DNA of 11,264 bases from Armatimonadota bacterium (GTDB lineage Bacteria; Armatimonadota; Fimbriimonadia; Fimbriimonadales; Fimbriimonadaceae), in assembly GCA_003516955.1 (NCBI GenBank), contig DPBN01000103.1, positions 1-11,264 on the forward strand, in the 5' to 3' direction. The translations under genes were made by a program, and so were the position numbers. Positions 4,845 to 11,264 of the stretch are shown piece after piece. The notes below the pieces were generated by a model, which saw only the letters and a list, made by a program, of their open reading frames with translations, was not told the DNA's origin and did not search any database. Position 1 is the stretch's first letter, and every line of letters begins with the position of its first letter.

Positions 4845-6844
4845 TTCTGTCGGGCGAACCAAGCGTCCGCTTCCCGCTTTCCCTCATCCAAGAAGCGGAC
4901 GAACTCCGCGTCGGAAAGGGCCAACCCTTGGAACACCTTGAGCACCTTCCCGTCCGGAGCGAGGATCACGTAGGTCGGGTTGGTCGAGGCCTTGGTCAGC
5001 CGCTCGCGCAGCTCCGCGTTCCGGTTGTTCTCCGGCGTGCCGTTGTCGGTGAACAGCTCCACCGGGATGAACTCGTTGATCCTTCGGGCGACCTCGGGCT
5101 TGGGGAACACCTCGCCCTCCATCACCCGGCAGTTGGTGCAGGTGTAGCCCGTGAAGTTGATGAACAGCGCCCGCCGCTTCTGGCGGGCCAGCGCCAGGCC
5201 CTGCTCGTAGTTCTCGATCCAGCGGATGGCGCCGGCCTGCTGCGACGCGCCCTTCGGGCTGTCGGCGCGGTAGGGATAGCGCTCCGGCGGCATGAACCCC
5301 GAGAGCCCACCCAAGGGCGCGCCCTCGATGGCGGCGAGCAGGTAGACCGCGACGCCCAGATTCGCCACTCCGAAGAGCCTCCGCGCAGGCCCGATCTTGG
5401 GCTCGCCGCCGTGCGGAAGCCGGAGCCAACCGAGCAGGTAGAGTCCGGCGATCACGAAGATCGCGAACCAAACCGCCAGAAACACCGGCCGCGTGAGCCA
5501 GCCCAGCTGGACCACGATCTCCGCGCTTTGGAGGAACTTCAGCGCGGCCGCCAGCTCCAGGAAGCCCATGTACGCCTTCACCGCCGTCAGCCACGTGCCG
5601 GAGCGAGGCATGGAGGCCAGGTACTGGGGGAACAGAGCCAGCAGGAAGAACGGGATGGCAAAAGCCAGGCTGAACGCCAGCATCCCGAGGATTGGGTCCC
5701 ACAGGTTGCCTTTCGTCGCCGCGACCAGGATCGTGCCCACGAATGGAACCGTGCAGGTGAAGGACGTGATGCTGAACGCCAGCCCCATGAAGATCGGCCC
5801 GGCGATCCCCGACCTCTGCGAGCCAGCCTGCGCCTTGTTGAGCATCCACGAAGGCACCACGATCTCGTAGACACCGAAGAGGTTCAGGGCCAACACCACG
5901 AACAGCGCCGCAAGCGCCAGGTTCACCCATGGGCTCGCCGCGAACCTCTGCAGGCCGGCCGCCCCGAACGCCAGCGTAACGATCAGCCCCAGGGCCGTGA
6001 AGGTGCCCATGATCCCCAGGCAGTAGGCCAAAGCCATCTTGAGGTTCTTCTGGGCACCCTCCTCCGTCTTCTTGCTGAAGAAGCTGACCGTCACGGGGAT
6101 CATCGGCCAGACGCAGGGGGTGAGCAACGCCAGCAGCCCTGCGACGAAAGACAGCCATAGGTAGGCCAGAAGACCCTTACCCCTCGCCTCCTCGATTTTC
6201 CGCGTGGTCGAATCGACGTCCTCTGCGGCACCCTGTTGCGGGGTGGTCGGCTGGGGCTGGACGTGGCCCTGAGGCTGGGGCGGCGCTTCCTGCGACGGCG
6301 TCGCGCGCTCGGGGCGGGCCGCTCCGGCCGCGAGCTTCAGGTCCACGGTCAGCTCCTCCGTGGTAGGGATGTCGCAGCTGGTGGCGTCACAGGCCTGAGC
6401 CGTCGCGCGAACGACGAGGCGCACGGACCCGGAGGCGTCCGGCTTGACCCGGAACGGCACGGCGAAGGTGGTCGGCCCCTCGTGGTAACCGATCTCCATC
6501 TTGAAGCCACGGTCGAACTTGCGTTGCGGCTCCGGCTCGACCGGGCTGCCCGCCGGTTCGACGGAGGGTCCTCCGTCCAGCTGGAACGACGTGGAGACCG
6601 GACCCTCGGGCTGGTTCATCGCGTAGACGTGCCAACCCTCCTTGGGAACGACCGTCACGAGAACCCGGCCGGACTCGCCCGCTCGCACGTCCTCGCCCTC
6701 CAAACGGGCGGACCACTGGAGCTTGTCGGACTTCGGCTGGGCCCCCGCGGGCAGAACGAGCAGGGTGAGGGCGGCCAGAGCCACCCCCACCCCGATCAGC
6801 GTTCGCGCCAGCGAGCTACTTCTGATCGGGCTTCCTCGAAACAT
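4838..6844 (-). CDS. dsbD: Thiol:disulfide interchange protein DsbD (protein-disulfide reductase)
   Basis: The product is 668 aa. It moves reducing equivalents from cytoplasmic thioredoxin across the inner membrane to periplasmic proteins. Order of parts: signal sequence or N-terminal membrane segment (about 10-35); N-terminal DsbD-alpha immunoglobulin-like domain (about 40-175) with Cys152 and Cys157 in 'QACDATSCD'; a Pro/Gln-rich linker (about 178-215); a multi-helix membrane domain (about 225-500) with Cys244 in 'LTPCVWPMIP' and Cys364 in 'SFTCTVPFVG'; and a C-terminal thioredoxin-like domain (about 540-668) with the CTNC motif, Cys569 and Cys572, plus a 'NPTY' cis-Pro loop. All three redox pairs expected of a working DsbD are present. 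Length is somewhat above the E. coli protein, owing to the linker. ATG 6844 lies inside the end of the upstream 131-aa gene (29-nt overlap) without a clear Shine-Dalgarno, pointing to coupled translation. Confidence 0.95.
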   Translation of the reverse strand: MFRGSPIRSSSLARTLIGVGVALAALTLLVLPAGAQPKSDKLQWSARLEGEDVRAGESGRVLVTVVPKEGWHVYAMNQPEGPVSTSFQLDGGPSVEPAGSPVEPEPQRKFDRGFKMEIGYHEGPTTFAVPFRVKPDASGSVRLVVRATAQACDATSCDIPTTEELTVDLKLAAGAARPERATPSQEAPPQPQGHVQPQPTTPQQGAAEDVDSTTRKIEEARGKGLLAYLWLSFVAGLLALLTPCVWPMIPVTVSFFSKKTEEGAQKNLKMALAYCLGIMGTFTALGLIVTLAFGAAGLQRFAASPWVNLALAALFVVLALNLFGVYEIVVPSWMLNKAQAGSQRSGIAGPIFMGLAFSITSFTCTVPFVGTILVAATKGNLWDPILGMLAFSLAFAIPFFLLALFPQYLASMPRSGTWLTAVKAYMGFLELAAALKFLQSAEIVVQLGWLTRPVFLAVWFAIFVIAGLYLLGWLRLPHGGEPKIGPARRLFGVANLGVAVYLLAAIEGAPLGGLSGFMPPERYPYRADSPKGASQQAGAIRWIENYEQGLALARQKRRALFINFTGYTCTNCRVMEGEVFPKPEVARRINEFIPVELFTDNGTPENNRNAELRERLTKASTNPTYVILAPDGKVLKVFQGLALSDAEFVRFLDEGKREADAWFARQKG

Positions 6845-7211
6845 CCGTGTACCACTGGCTCGCCGTCGACGACTCGTCCACCTTGGGCTTCTCCATCTTC
6901 GGCTTCAGCACGAAGATGGTCGAACCTCCGGCGCCCGGGGGAAGCGCTCCCGGAGGAACGCCCTTGGGAGGCATCTTGGGGGGCACCTCCATCTCGTCGG
7001 CCTGGCCGGACTTCGCCTTGATGTCCGCAGCCAACTCCTCCTTGGACGGAGCCTCGCGCTTCTCGCCCACGGCCTCCGGCTCCTGTTGCTGCTGGTTCTG
7101 CTGGTCCGGGGGCATGTTCGCCCTCAGCTGCATCAGGCCGAAGCCCAAAATGACGCACAATCCGATTACGAGCAGCGTGATCAGCGCATAGGGGGGACTT
7201 CTTCTCTTCAT
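6816..7211 (-). CDS. Membrane-anchored protein of unknown function, coupled to dsbD
   Basis: The product is 131 aa. 'MKRRSPPY' is a positively charged N-terminus followed by one hydrophobic helix (residues about 9-27, 'ALITLLVIGLCVILGFGLM'). The rest is predicted outside the cytoplasm: a Gln-rich patch ('PPDQQNQQQQEPEA'), a charged helical stretch ('SKEELAADIKAK'), a Met/Pro/Gly-rich segment ('VPPKMPPKGVPPGALPPG'), then 'STIFVLKPKMEKPKV' and a polar tail. The only cysteine lies in the membrane helix, so it has no redox pair of its own. I recognise no family. The gene overlaps dsbD by 29 nt on the same strand, so a role near DsbD (assembly, substrate presentation) or mere cotranscription are both possible. 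ATG 7211 is chosen because the membrane helix follows directly; upstream in-frame sequence overlaps the divergent glycosyltransferase gene. Confidence 0.78.
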   Translation of the reverse strand: MKRRSPPYALITLLVIGLCVILGFGLMQLRANMPPDQQNQQQQEPEAVGEKREAPSKEELAADIKAKSGQADEMEVPPKMPPKGVPPGALPPGAGGSTIFVLKPKMEKPKVDESSTASQWYTDVSRKPDQK

Positions 7212-7243
7212 GACCGGTCGCTCTCTTGCAGGACGCTCTTTCG

Positions 7244-7249
7244 ATTGTA
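7244..7249 (-). promoter_or_regulatory. Possible -10 element for the 131-aa gene/dsbD unit
   Basis: The minus strand reads TACAAT here (5/6 to TATAAT), about 32 nt before the ATG at 7211, inside the 57-nt gap between the divergent genes. No good -35 hexamer is visible 16-18 nt further upstream, so confidence is limited. No convincing promoter for the plus-strand operon is visible in the gap. Confidence 0.3.
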
Positions 7250-7268
7250 GACCGTAGCAGGCTTCCCC

Positions 7269-8366
7269 GTGGGTGAACCGAACCGAGACCGCCTCCGAGT
7301 CGCACTCGACGTCCGCCTGGTGCAACGCGCCAGCACGGGCGATTCGACCTACTGGCTGGGTCTCCTGCACGGTCTGTGCCGCATCGGCTCCCCGATCGAG
7401 TTTCTGCTCTTTTCCAACGCTCCCCAGCCGCCGGGGATTCCCATGCCGCCGGGTGCGACCTGGGTCGAGCTCCCCTGTCGCAACGAGCGCTGGTGGAGCT
7501 TCGTGGCGTTCCCGCTCGCCGCGCGTCGCCGGAGGGCCGACATCCTGCACACGCAGTACAGCATGAGTCCGCTCGCAGGTCGGAGGGGGGTGACGACGAT
7601 CCACGACGTCTCCTTCTTCGTCGACCCGTCCTGGTTCCGGCCGAAGGACCGACTTCTTCTGCGGACGCTGGTTCCTCTCGCGGCCCGATGGGCCTCGCGG
7701 GTGATCACCGTGTCGGAAACCTCACGCAGGGACGTCGAGCGCTTCGTGCCGTCCGCCCGGGGGAAGGTCAGGGTGGTGCCCAACGCGCCTCATCCGGACC
7801 TCGCGCCGGTCGATCCGGCCGAGGCGCGTACCTTGGTTGCCGAGCGGTTCGGTCTGGAGGCGCCGTACCTGCTGACCGTGGCCACCCGCTGGCCGCGGAA
7901 GAACCTGGCCTTGGCGACGCAGGCCGCCGAGCTGTTGCCGCCGGAGCTGCCCCACCCCCTCGTGCTGACCGGGAAGCCCGGCTGGGGAACGGAGTCGCTC
8001 GGCCCACGGAGCAGACCCGTCGGCTATGTCCAGCTCCGGGAGCTGGCGGCCCTCTATTCCGCCGCGGACCTGTATCTGGCGCCGAGCCGCTACGAGGGGT
8101 TCGGGATCACGATTCTGGAGGCGTTCCACTGCGGGTGTCCGGTGCTCTGCTCCGCAGGCGGAGCCCAGCCCGAAGTGGCCGGCGACGCCGCCGAGGTGCT
8201 GGCCTCCTGGAGCCCGGAGGACTGGGCGGAGGCGATCCGGAATCTGCTCGCGGATTCGAGTAAATTGGAGCGCATGCGACGCGACGGACGGCGCAGAGCG
8301 GCCGAGTTCCGATGGGAGGATTCCGCGCGCAAGACCTGCGACGTCTATCGGGAGGCTGCCCTATGA
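7269..8366 (+). CDS. Glycosyltransferase, GT4 family (GT-B fold)
   Basis: The product is 365 aa. It should transfer a sugar from a nucleotide donor in glycan or glycolipid synthesis, probably at the cytoplasmic face of the membrane; no membrane helix is seen. The N-terminal Rossmann half has '[20 protein letters not shown]', '[12 protein letters not shown]' and 'TTIHDVSFF'. The C-terminal half has '[19 protein letters not shown]' (donor-binding strand and loop), '[20 protein letters not shown]' with the EX7E pair Glu276 and Glu284, and '[20 protein letters not shown]'. These are standard GT4 motifs (mannosyltransferase-like style). Length is normal. The start is GTG 7269; the conserved N-terminal strand follows within 10 residues and no in-frame ATG lies close by. 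It opens an operon whose next gene begins in a 4-nt ATGA overlap. Acceptor and donor cannot be deduced. Confidence 0.9.
   Translation: MGEPNRDRLRVALDVRLVQRASTGDSTYWLGLLHGLCRIGSPIEFLLFSNAPQPPGIPMPPGATWVELPCRNERWWSFVAFPLAARRRRADILHTQYSMSPLAGRRGVTTIHDVSFFVDPSWFRPKDRLLLRTLVPLAARWASRVITVSETSRRDVERFVPSARGKVRVVPNAPHPDLAPVDPAEARTLVAERFGLEAPYLLTVATRWPRKNLALATQAAELLPPELPHPLVLTGKPGWGTESLGPRSRPVGYVQLRELAALYSAADLYLAPSRYEGFGITILEAFHCGCPVLCSAGGAQPEVAGDAAEVLASWSPEDWAEAIRNLLADSSKLERMRRDGRRRAAEFRWEDSARKTCDVYREAAL
8350..8355 (+). promoter_or_regulatory. Shine-Dalgarno of the Trm112-like gene
   Basis: GGGAGG lies inside the end of the glycosyltransferase gene, 7 nt before ATG 8363, and supports the 4-nt overlapping start. 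Confidence 0.65.
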
Positions 8367-8548
8367 TCGATCCCAAGCTCTTGGAGCTGCTGGCGTGTCC
8401 CGTCTGCCCGGAGCGGCCGCCTCTCGAGGAGCGGGATGGGTGGCTCGTCTGCACGTCCTGCGGGCGCCGCTTCCCCATCCGCGACGGCATCCCCGACCTG
8501 CTCCCCGAATCCGCCGTCGAGCCGCAGGAAGGATCCACGGAGCCATGA
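8363..8548 (+). CDS. Trm112-like zinc-binding protein
   Basis: The product is 61 aa, the usual size of bacterial Trm112/UPF0434 (YcaR-like) proteins. It starts '[15 protein letters not shown]' and carries four cysteines as two pairs, 'CPVC' and 'CTSC', expected to hold one zinc. It ends its core with '[15 protein letters not shown]', the family's typical tail. Eukaryotic and archaeal Trm112 activates several methyltransferases; in bacteria the role is poorly defined. It overlaps the glycosyltransferase stop (ATGA, 8363-8366) and the aroQ start (ATGA, 8545-8548). No methyltransferase is present in the window to be its partner. Confidence 0.92.
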   Translation: MIDPKLLELLACPVCPERPPLEERDGWLVCTSCGRRFPIRDGIPDLLPESAVEPQEGSTEP

Positions 8549-9006
8549 TCGAAGAGTCCTCACTGCACATCCTCGTCCTCCACGGGCCCAATCTGAACCT
8601 GCTCGGGTTCCGCGAACCGGACATCTACGGCAAGCGCCCCCTAGAGGAGGTGGACGCCGAGATCGAAGCCACCGCCAAGCGCTTGGGAGTCGAGGTGCGC
8701 ATCCTCCAGTCGAACCACGAGGGGGTTCTGATCGACGTGATCCAGGAGAACCGCCACTGGGCGGACGGGATCGTGATCAACCCCGGTGGCTTGACCCACT
8801 ACTCCATCGCGCTCCGAGACGCGCTGACGAGCGTCCGGTTGCCCGTGGTCGAGGTCCACCTGAGCAACATCCACGGCCGGGAGGAGTTCCGCCGCCACTC
8901 GGTGATCGCCCCGGTTTGCGTCGGTCAGATCAGCGGGCTCGGCGCGATTGGATACAGCCTGGCGATCGAGGGGTTGGTGAGGCTGCATCAGGAGACGCTG
9001 TCGTGA
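8545..9006 (+). CDS. aroQ: 3-dehydroquinate dehydratase, type II
   Basis: The product is 153 aa, the normal length of the dodecameric type II enzyme, which converts 3-dehydroquinate to 3-dehydroshikimate in the shikimate pathway. Diagnostic segments are all present: '[18 protein letters not shown]' with Arg23 and the catalytic Tyr28; '[13 protein letters not shown]'; '[17 protein letters not shown]' with Asn79 and His85; '[18 protein letters not shown]' with His105 and Arg116; and '[16 protein letters not shown]'. The HYS variant of the THTS loop resembles the Bacillus type. ATG 8545 overlaps the Trm112-like stop by 4 nt; GGAAGGA lies upstream. The downstream Xaa-Pro peptidase partner matches the Firmicute aroQ-peptidase arrangement. 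Confidence 0.96.
   Translation: MIEESSLHILVLHGPNLNLLGFREPDIYGKRPLEEVDAEIEATAKRLGVEVRILQSNHEGVLIDVIQENRHWADGIVINPGGLTHYSIALRDALTSVRLPVVEVHLSNIHGREEFRRHSVIAPVCVGQISGLGAIGYSLAIEGLVRLHQETLS
8990..8994 (+). promoter_or_regulatory. Shine-Dalgarno of the Xaa-Pro peptidase gene
   Basis: AGGAG lies inside the end of aroQ, 8 nt before GTG 9003. It supports the GTG start and the 4-nt GTGA overlap with the aroQ stop. Confidence 0.65.
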
Positions 9007-10076
9007 AGCCGCTCGAGCGCCTGCAAGCCAAGCTCGCCGAGGACGGGCTGGAGGCCCTCCTGGTCACCGACATCGCGAACGTGCGCTGGCTGACCGGATT
9101 CACCGGCTCGGCCGGCACGGTGGTGGCCGCGCCCGATCGGGCCTGCTTCTTCACGGATGGCCGGTACACGATCCAAGCCGGAGAGCAGGTCGGCCCGCTG
9201 ATGGAGGTCCGGACCACCACGACCGAGGCCCCGCTGGCCGCCCAGGTGGCGGAGCTGGCGGGCCAATGGGGGCTCTCCTCGATCGCGTTCGACGGGGATG
9301 CGGTCACGGTCAACACCTATCGGCAGTGGACCGAGAAGATCCCCGGAGTGGAGCTGAAGCCCGTCCAGGATCCGTGCGCCGTGCTCCGGATGGTCAAGAC
9401 GCCGGAGGAGGTCGCCAAGATCCGCGATGCGTGCCGCCTCACCGATGCGGCGTTCCAGCACGTGCTGCGGCTGATCCAGCCGGGCGTCGCGGAATACGAC
9501 ATCCACCTGGAGATCGAGTTCTTCCTCAAGCGGCAGGGAGCGGAACTGGCCTTCGACCCGATCGTCGTCAGCGGCGCGCGCAGCGCTCTTCCCCACGGCA
9601 AGGCCTCGGAGAAGAAGCTCGAGATCGGGGACTTCGTCACGATGGACTTCGGGGCCAAGTTGGACGGGTGGTGCGCCGACCTCACCCGCACGGTCGCCGT
9701 GGGTCGCGCCGACGACCGCATGCGCGAAGTGTACGGCCAGGTTCTCGAAGCGCAACGGGCCGCTATCGACGCGCTTCGCGACGGCGCGAACGGGAAGGAC
9801 GTGGACACCCTGGCACGAGAGGTGCTCGCCCGCAAGGATCTCGCGCGCTACTTCACGCACGGCCTCGGACACGGACTGGGCACGGTCGTCCACGACCACG
9901 GACGGCTGAGCCAGACCGCCGATATGCGCATCGAGTGCGGCCAGGTTTGGACCGTCGAGCCGGGCGTGTACATCGAAGGGTTCGGGGGAGTGCGCATCGA
10001 GGACGACGTCTGGGTGACCGAGGACAGGCCGGTGATCCTGAACGAAGCGCCCAAGGAGCTGCTCATCCTGCCTTGA
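9003..10076 (+). CDS. Xaa-Pro peptidase, M24 family (aminopeptidase P type)
   Basis: The product is 357 aa, a cytoplasmic two-metal peptidase expected to cleave an Xaa-Pro bond. The N-terminal creatinase-like domain (about 1-125) has '[21 protein letters not shown]'. The pita-bread catalytic domain (about 130-357) holds the five metal ligands: Asp215 ('TMDFGAK'), Asp226 ('WCADLTRT'), His290 ('HGLGHGLG'), Glu319 ('[14 protein letters not shown]') and Glu333 ('[10 protein letters not shown]'). The 'VHDHG' variant after His290 resembles aminopeptidase P ('VHDVG') more than prolidase ('VHExP'), but the length (about 357) is typical of both PepQ- and YqhT-like proteins, so the exact specificity is open. 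The start is GTG 9003, overlapping the aroQ stop (GTGA), with AGGAG 8 nt upstream. The stop is shared with the TTG start of the next gene. Confidence 0.94.
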   Translation: MKPLERLQAKLAEDGLEALLVTDIANVRWLTGFTGSAGTVVAAPDRACFFTDGRYTIQAGEQVGPLMEVRTTTTEAPLAAQVAELAGQWGLSSIAFDGDAVTVNTYRQWTEKIPGVELKPVQDPCAVLRMVKTPEEVAKIRDACRLTDAAFQHVLRLIQPGVAEYDIHLEIEFFLKRQGAELAFDPIVVSGARSALPHGKASEKKLEIGDFVTMDFGAKLDGWCADLTRTVAVGRADDRMREVYGQVLEAQRAAIDALRDGANGKDVDTLAREVLARKDLARYFTHGLGHGLGTVVHDHGRLSQTADMRIECGQVWTVEPGVYIEGFGGVRIEDDVWVTEDRPVILNEAPKELLILP

Positions 10077-10921
10077 ACGGACCGCGCAGCACTCTGACGG
10101 TCAAGGACCTCGTCCTGCGGCCGGGCGCGGCTCCGATCTCGGTCGGTCTGGAGCCGGGAGAGAGGATGGCCGTCGTCGGACCGGCGGGAAGCGGCAAGAG
10201 CGAGCTGCTGCGGCTCCTCGCGGGCGACGCGCCGGCGCCGCGTGGGTGCGTCTGGTGTTCCGGCGAAGCCGCTCTGGCAAAGCTGCCGAGGGTGCCCCCG
10301 CTGGCCACCGCCCAGAGCCTCGTCCAACGCGTGCGCGGACGCAAGCCGTCGCCTTCGATGCTCACCGAGGCGCTCACCGCGCTGGGCCTTTGGGAGCACC
10401 GAAAAACGCCGCTCACCCGCCTCAGCCCGTCCCAGCGGTGTTCGGCGGAGCTGCTGCCGTATCTGGCCGTTCCTCCGGAGGTCCTCCTGATCGACGGCCT
10501 GTTGGAGGAGCTCGACCCTTGGGCGACGAGGGCCACCCTCCAGCTTTTGGACCGCCTGTGCGTCAAGGGCATGGCGCTGGTGTGCGCCACCCGCAACCCC
10601 TCGTTCGCCCAGGGCTGGGACGCCGTTCTGGCCCTCCACCGGGGCGGCCGGGCGTTTCTGGGAACGATCCAGGAGCTGCTCCACCGGGTCCGTGAGGTGC
10701 GCGCGCTCGTCTCCAGCGACGCCCATCCCGCCGCCCGCGCGCTCCTCGAGCCGTTCCAGGTGCGGGTCGAGCAGAAGGATGGCTACACTTGGCTCATCGC
10801 GCCCGCCGGCCAGGAGACCGCCGCCAAGCTGCTGGTGGAGGGGTATTCAGACGTCGAGGCGGTGGCCGTCCGCAGCCCGACGGTCGCCGACGCCCTGTTC
10901 GACCTGATTCCCGAGCCGTGA
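10073..10921 (+). CDS. Degenerate ABC-type ATP-binding protein
   Basis: The product is 282 aa. The Walker A is intact: 'GPAGSGKS', residues 36-43. The rest of the ATPase core departs from consensus. The signature is 'LSPSQ' (117-121) instead of LSGGQ. Walker B is 'VLLIDGLLEELDP', with Asp141 followed by Gly142 where the catalytic Glu should be; the D-loop 'LDP' is kept. The switch region reads 'CATRNPS', with Arg174 in the place of the His. No clear Q-loop is seen. The C-terminal domain (about 205-282) ends 'AVRSPTVADALFDLIPEP', like the tail of ABC-2/DrrA-type export ATPases. It may bind ATP but hydrolyse it poorly, act with a second ATPase, or be regulatory. No permease is in the window. 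The start is TTG 10073, in a TTGA overlap with the peptidase stop; AAGGAG lies 14 nt upstream and no other in-frame start precedes Walker A. Confidence 0.85.
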   Translation: MNGPRSTLTVKDLVLRPGAAPISVGLEPGERMAVVGPAGSGKSELLRLLAGDAPAPRGCVWCSGEAALAKLPRVPPLATAQSLVQRVRGRKPSPSMLTEALTALGLWEHRKTPLTRLSPSQRCSAELLPYLAVPPEVLLIDGLLEELDPWATRATLQLLDRLCVKGMALVCATRNPSFAQGWDAVLALHRGGRAFLGTIQELLHRVREVRALVSSDAHPAARALLEPFQVRVEQKDGYTWLIAPAGQETAAKLLVEGYSDVEAVAVRSPTVADALFDLIPEP

Positions 10922-10929
10922 AGGGGCCG

Positions 10930-11264
10930 ATGCACGCGCGCGAGTTCCTTTCGCAACACCCGCTGGTTGTCGCACCGGTGCTTCTGGGATGGCGGCTCGC
11001 CAAGGACGGGTGCATCGTCGAGCTCACGGAGCTGGAGGCATACGCCGACACCGAAGACCCGGGCAGCCACGCGCACGCACGCCGCACTCCCCGGAACGCG
11101 CCGATGTTCGGCGAACCGGGTTGCGCCTACGTGTACTTCTGCTACGGCAACCACTGGATGCTCAACATCGTCGCCCATGAGCAAGGCCGGGCAGGAGCCG
11201 TTCTGGTGCGCGGCGCCCGCCCGATCGAGGGCCTCGCCAGGATGCGAGAGCGCCGGCCCGGCGC
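10930..11264 (+). CDS. 3-methyladenine DNA glycosylase (AAG/MPG family), partial at right edge
   Basis: The first 111 residues are visible and the frame is open to the window end. This base-excision enzyme removes alkylated purines from DNA. Diagnostic segments are 'PVLLGWRL' near the N-terminus; 'VELTELEAYADTEDPGSHA', which holds the catalytic Glu of the family ('TExEAY'); 'RTPRNAPMFGEPGCAYVYFCYGNHWMLNIV', given here as 'RTPRNAPMF' followed by 'AYVYFCYGNHWMLNIV'; and 'AGAVLVRGARPIEG'. The remaining roughly 80 residues are missing. ATG 10930 fits the usual family N-terminus and has AAGGGG just upstream. GTG 10918, 12 nt earlier in frame, would overlap the previous stop as GTGA like the other junctions of this operon and cannot be excluded. 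Its place in the operon has no obvious metabolic link to its neighbours. Confidence 0.92.
   Translation, partial: MHAREFLSQHPLVVAPVLLGWRLAKDGCIVELTELEAYADTEDPGSHAHARRTPRNAPMFGEPGCAYVYFCYGNHWMLNIVAHEQGRAGAVLVRGARPIEGLARMRERRPG

Noticed and set aside
4838..6160. Long open frames on both strands across dsbD (for example 4884-6158 minus and 4928-6160 plus)
   Set aside because: They are GC-driven shadow frames with Arg/Gly/Pro/His-rich, low-complexity translations; the DsbD frame explains the region completely.
7226..7253. Possible plus-strand promoter (TTGCAG ... TAGACC) for the glycosyltransferase operon
   Set aside because: The -10 match is poor and the spacing is 16 nt; not better than chance in this sequence.
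8787..8810. aroQ active-site loop reads GGLTHYS rather than the common GAYTHTS
   Set aside because: The Bacillus-type enzyme has a similar ALSHYS loop as I recall it, so this is normal family variation.
9870..9905. M24 motif VHDHG instead of VHExP
   Set aside because: Aminopeptidase P proteins carry VHD at this place; all five metal ligands are present, so no loss of function is suggested.

Overview
This is a GC-rich, gene-dense bacterial chromosomal window. It holds 12 coding sequences; the last runs off the right edge. I see no rRNA, tRNA, CRISPR array, insertion sequence or phage gene. The best taxonomic clue is the pilin-like protein at 3602-4390. Its N-terminal run 'AILFPVFAQAK' after the type IV prepilin signal, together with a C-terminal H-x9-DG motif, is the form I associate with Armatimonadota (Fimbriimonas/Chthonomonas relatives). 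That assignment is an inference from protein style; no marker gene is present.

Left part (11-4794). A minus-strand gene encodes a secreted protein with two TIG/IPT-like beta domains and an acidic C-terminal domain. It is divergent from a plus-strand pair: an alpha/beta hydrolase and an overlapping AraC-family regulator whose sensor domain keeps a full set of cupin metal-ligand positions. These are followed by a type IV pilin/pseudopilin-like protein, a very GC-rich hairpin, and a 101-aa lipoprotein.

Middle (4838-7211, minus strand). A two-gene unit carries an unrecognised 131-aa membrane-anchored protein overlapping, by 29 nt, a full-length DsbD-type thiol:disulfide reductase with all three redox cysteine pairs. 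A perfect 12-bp inverted repeat separates it from the convergent lipoprotein gene.

Right part (7269-11264, plus strand). A tightly packed operon runs GT4 glycosyltransferase, Trm112-like zinc protein, type II 3-dehydroquinate dehydratase (aroQ), Xaa-Pro peptidase (M24), a degenerate ABC ATPase and a 3-methyladenine DNA glycosylase (partial). The first four junctions are all 4-nt NTGA stop/start overlaps, with start codons ATG, ATG, GTG and TTG. The aroQ-peptidase pair is a known neighbourhood in Firmicutes, where efp follows; here the ABC ATPase takes that place.

Most of the window is ordinary housekeeping and envelope biology. I do not see a convincing undescribed multi-gene system. The items most worth a second look are the ABC ATPase lacking its catalytic Glu and switch His, the unknown protein coupled to DsbD, and the metal-site-bearing AraC regulator coupled to a hydrolase.
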